64,000 nucleotides of DNA from Rhizobium rosettiformans W3 (GTDB taxonomy: Bacteria; Pseudomonadota; Alphaproteobacteria; Rhizobiales; Rhizobiaceae): the NCBI RefSeq assembly GCF_004912135.1, contig NZ_STGU01000001.1:1-64000 (forward strand), in the 5' to 3' direction. Below the pieces are notes generated by a model, which did not search any database, was not told where the DNA came from, and saw only the letters and a program-made list of their open reading frames with translations. Numbering within the stretch: position 1 is the first letter of the stretch; each line of letters opens with the position of its first letter. The translations under genes were made by a program, and so were the position numbers. This document shows positions 62,542 through 64,000 of the stretch, one piece after another.

Positions 62542-63588
62542 TCACAGGCCGACGAAGACCAGAACAGCCAGAACAAGTGCCGCCAGGAAGACGGTGTCGG
62601 CAACCAACAGGCCGATTGCGCGTCCGCCGATCTTGAACACTTCCGGCAGGGAGGTCTTGACGCCGACGGCTGCGATGGCGACGAGCAGCGCCCAGCGCGA
62701 GATCATGCCGGCCCATTCTCCGACTAGGGGCGGGATGCTGACCAGCGAGTTCAGGGCAGCGAGCAGAAGGAAGGCGACCACGAAGCCGGGCAAGAGGGGC
62801 GGACGCTTGACGTCGCCGGACACCGTGCGGCGGAAGGCGAGGGCGGCGACCAGCACGACGGGTGCCAGCATGGTGACGCGGATGAGCTTCACGAAAACAG
62901 CCGTTTCGCCTGCCGGTACCGAGACGGAGAAACCGGCACCGGCGACCTGAGCGACGTCATGAATGGTCGAGCCCAGGAAGATCCCTGTCTGGTGGTCGTC
63001 GAGTCCGGCGAGGCTTGCCAGGATCGGGTAGAAGATCATGGCGAGTGTCGACAGCATCGTCACGCCGATGACGGTGAAGACCATTTGCTGGTCGGCTTCT
63101 TTGCTCCGGTTGCCCAATGTCGCGGAGATCGCCAGTGCCGCCGAGGCGCCACAGATAGCGACCGCACCGCCGGTGAGCACGCCGAACTGCGTGCCCTGTC
63201 CTGAGAGGCGCGAGGCGAGAATGCCGAAGAGGATGGTGAGCAGAACCGCGCCGACGATCATGGCAATGACGGCAGCACCCAGTTCCGCAAACATCGCAAC
63301 ACTGACGCGCAACCCGAGCAGCGCGATGCCGAGCCTCAGCACCGTGCGCGAGGCGAAGTCGAGACCAGCAGCCGTCTTCGGGTCTTCTGCCAGAAAGTGC
63401 AGAGCGAGGCCAATCAGGATGGCGAGCAACATCGCTGGTGCGCCATAGTGTTCCGACAGAAAGGCCGACGCCAGAGCGATCAGGACGGTGACGGACAGGC
63501 CCGGAAACAAGGTCTGCCAGCGCTCACGCATGGTCATGGGGCGGCTGTCTCGCTCTAGCTCGGGCGAGGCAGTGGACGGATCTGGCAT
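62542..63588 (-). CDS. YeiH-family (putative sulfate exporter) membrane protein
   Basis: The 348-residue protein has about ten hydrophobic segments and YeiH family stretches: EHYGAPAMLLAILIGLALHF, GIALLGLRVSV, GGAVAICGASAALAISA and LGSTIHDVAQVAGAGFSV. The family is called putative sulfate exporters, from relatives linked to taurine/sulfonate use; activity is not firmly known. The start at 63588 follows GAGGTG. It lies between the XRE regulator and a TRAP binding-protein gene. Confidence 0.88.
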   Translation of the reverse strand: MPDPSTASPELERDSRPMTMRERWQTLFPGLSVTVLIALASAFLSEHYGAPAMLLAILIGLALHFLAEDPKTAAGLDFASRTVLRLGIALLGLRVSVAMFAELGAAVIAMIVGAVLLTILFGILASRLSGQGTQFGVLTGGAVAICGASAALAISATLGNRSKEADQQMVFTVIGVTMLSTLAMIFYPILASLAGLDDHQTGIFLGSTIHDVAQVAGAGFSVSVPAGETAVFVKLIRVTMLAPVVLVAALAFRRTVSGDVKRPPLLPGFVVAFLLLAALNSLVSIPPLVGEWAGMISRWALLVAIAAVGVKTSLPEVFKIGGRAIGLLVADTVFLAALVLAVLVFVGL

Positions 63589-63686
63589 GGAACACCTCTG
63601 ATGGGATCGCCCGGCGAATGATGGCATGGATGATGCCAAGGGCGGCGGGATGGGATGCGCGGGGTGACCGCGCATCCCCCTAATTA

Positions 63687-64000
63687 TCAGTTCAAATCGG
63701 CTGCGCGCTCTGCGTCAACCTTCTTCTGCGCATCGGCAACTGCCGCCGTGAAGAGATCGAAGACTTCTGCGCCACCGGTCACGTTCGCCTTGAACCAGTC
63801 GAAGACAGGAGCGACGGCTGTCTTGAAGGCTTCCTTTTCTTCGGCGGTCGGCACATAGATCTCGCCGCCGGCCTTGGCGAAGTCCTGGTAGGCAGCGATT
63901 TCCTTGCGCTTCGGCGAGGCGAAGGTTGCCTGCTGGAGGGCGGCAAAGCCGTCAACCACGACCTGCTTCTGTTCCGGCGTCAGAGCCTGGAAACGATCGT
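63687..64000 (-). CDS. TRAP transporter substrate-binding protein (DctP type), 3' part only
   Basis: The last 104 or so codons of a DctP-family periplasmic binding protein are present; the 5' part lies past the window end. Visible stretches are RFQALTPEQKQVVVDGF, FASPKRKEIAAYQDFAKAGG and VYVPTAEEKEAFKTAVAPV-like text, the typical helical C-terminus of these proteins. TRAP systems import organic acids using a sodium gradient. The YeiH-type gene starts 98 bp downstream in the same direction, so both may form one unit. Confidence 0.8.
   Translation of the reverse strand, partial: DRFQALTPEQKQVVVDGFAALQQATFASPKRKEIAAYQDFAKAGGEIYVPTAEEKEAFKTAVAPVFDWFKANVTGGAEVFDLFTAAVADAQKKVDAERAADLN

Overview
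The window looks like chromosome or chromid DNA from an alphaproteobacterium, most likely of the Rhizobiales (Rhizobiaceae-like). The reasons are high GC coding bias, many solute-uptake ABC operons, rhizobial-style glnT/glx genes, a Rieske vanillate demethylase, and a GGAAC-N16-CGTT promoter of the alphaproteobacterial general stress (EcfG) type. I saw no rRNA, tRNA, CRISPR array, intact insertion sequence or phage gene. Almost everything is organised as compact operons with 1-14 bp overlaps, many divergent from their own regulator.

Layout. 0.1-5 kb: a LysR regulator, a YkuD L,D-transpeptidase, a 24-residue membrane peptide behind an EcfG-like promoter, and a large MscS-type channel. 5-13 kb: a minus-strand operon with amide sensing (AmiC-like binding protein, AmiR-like ANTAR antiterminator), a complete dipeptide/Opp-type ABC transporter and an acetamidase/formamidase. 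A terminator hairpin lies just before the first start codon, as expected for antitermination. 13.3-19.3 kb: a second Dpp/Opp-type transporter with a permease-ATPase fusion and a FadR-type regulator, followed by a broken sugar-permease remnant. 19.5-25.5 kb: an RND efflux pump with two lipoprotein adaptors and a divergent TetR gene.

25.5-40 kb: two divergently controlled aromatic modules. The first is a nine-gene operon: intradiol dioxygenase, maleylacetate reductase, a Liv-type ABC transporter, a flavin aromatic hydroxylase and a second intradiol dioxygenase. Together these fit uptake and conversion of a phenol/resorcinol-type compound through hydroxyquinol to maleylacetate and 3-oxoadipate. 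The second has a VOC ring-cleaving dioxygenase, a carboxylesterase-like hydrolase (an MhqO/MhqD-like pair) and an orphan Liv-type binding protein. Each module is read away from a paralogous LysR gene whose start codon lies in a 5-5-5 inverted repeat.

40-47 kb: GH51 arabinofuranosidase with its own sugar ABC transporter and an ArsR-like regulator with a long C-terminal domain. 47-50 kb: vanA, a GntR regulator and vanB for vanillate O-demethylation, with repeated TGTATACA palindromes. 50-57.3 kb: a LacI-controlled sugar operon (oxidoreductase, TIM-barrel isomerase/epimerase, ABC transporter). 57.3-62.5 kb: GlnT/GmaS-type ligase and three glutamate-synthase-like subunits (N-methylglutamate synthase type) with an XRE-cupin regulator. 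62.5-64 kb: a YeiH-family transporter and the 3' part of a TRAP binding protein cut by the window end. Taken together the region reads as a catabolic island for plant-derived sugars, lignin-type aromatics and organic nitrogen.
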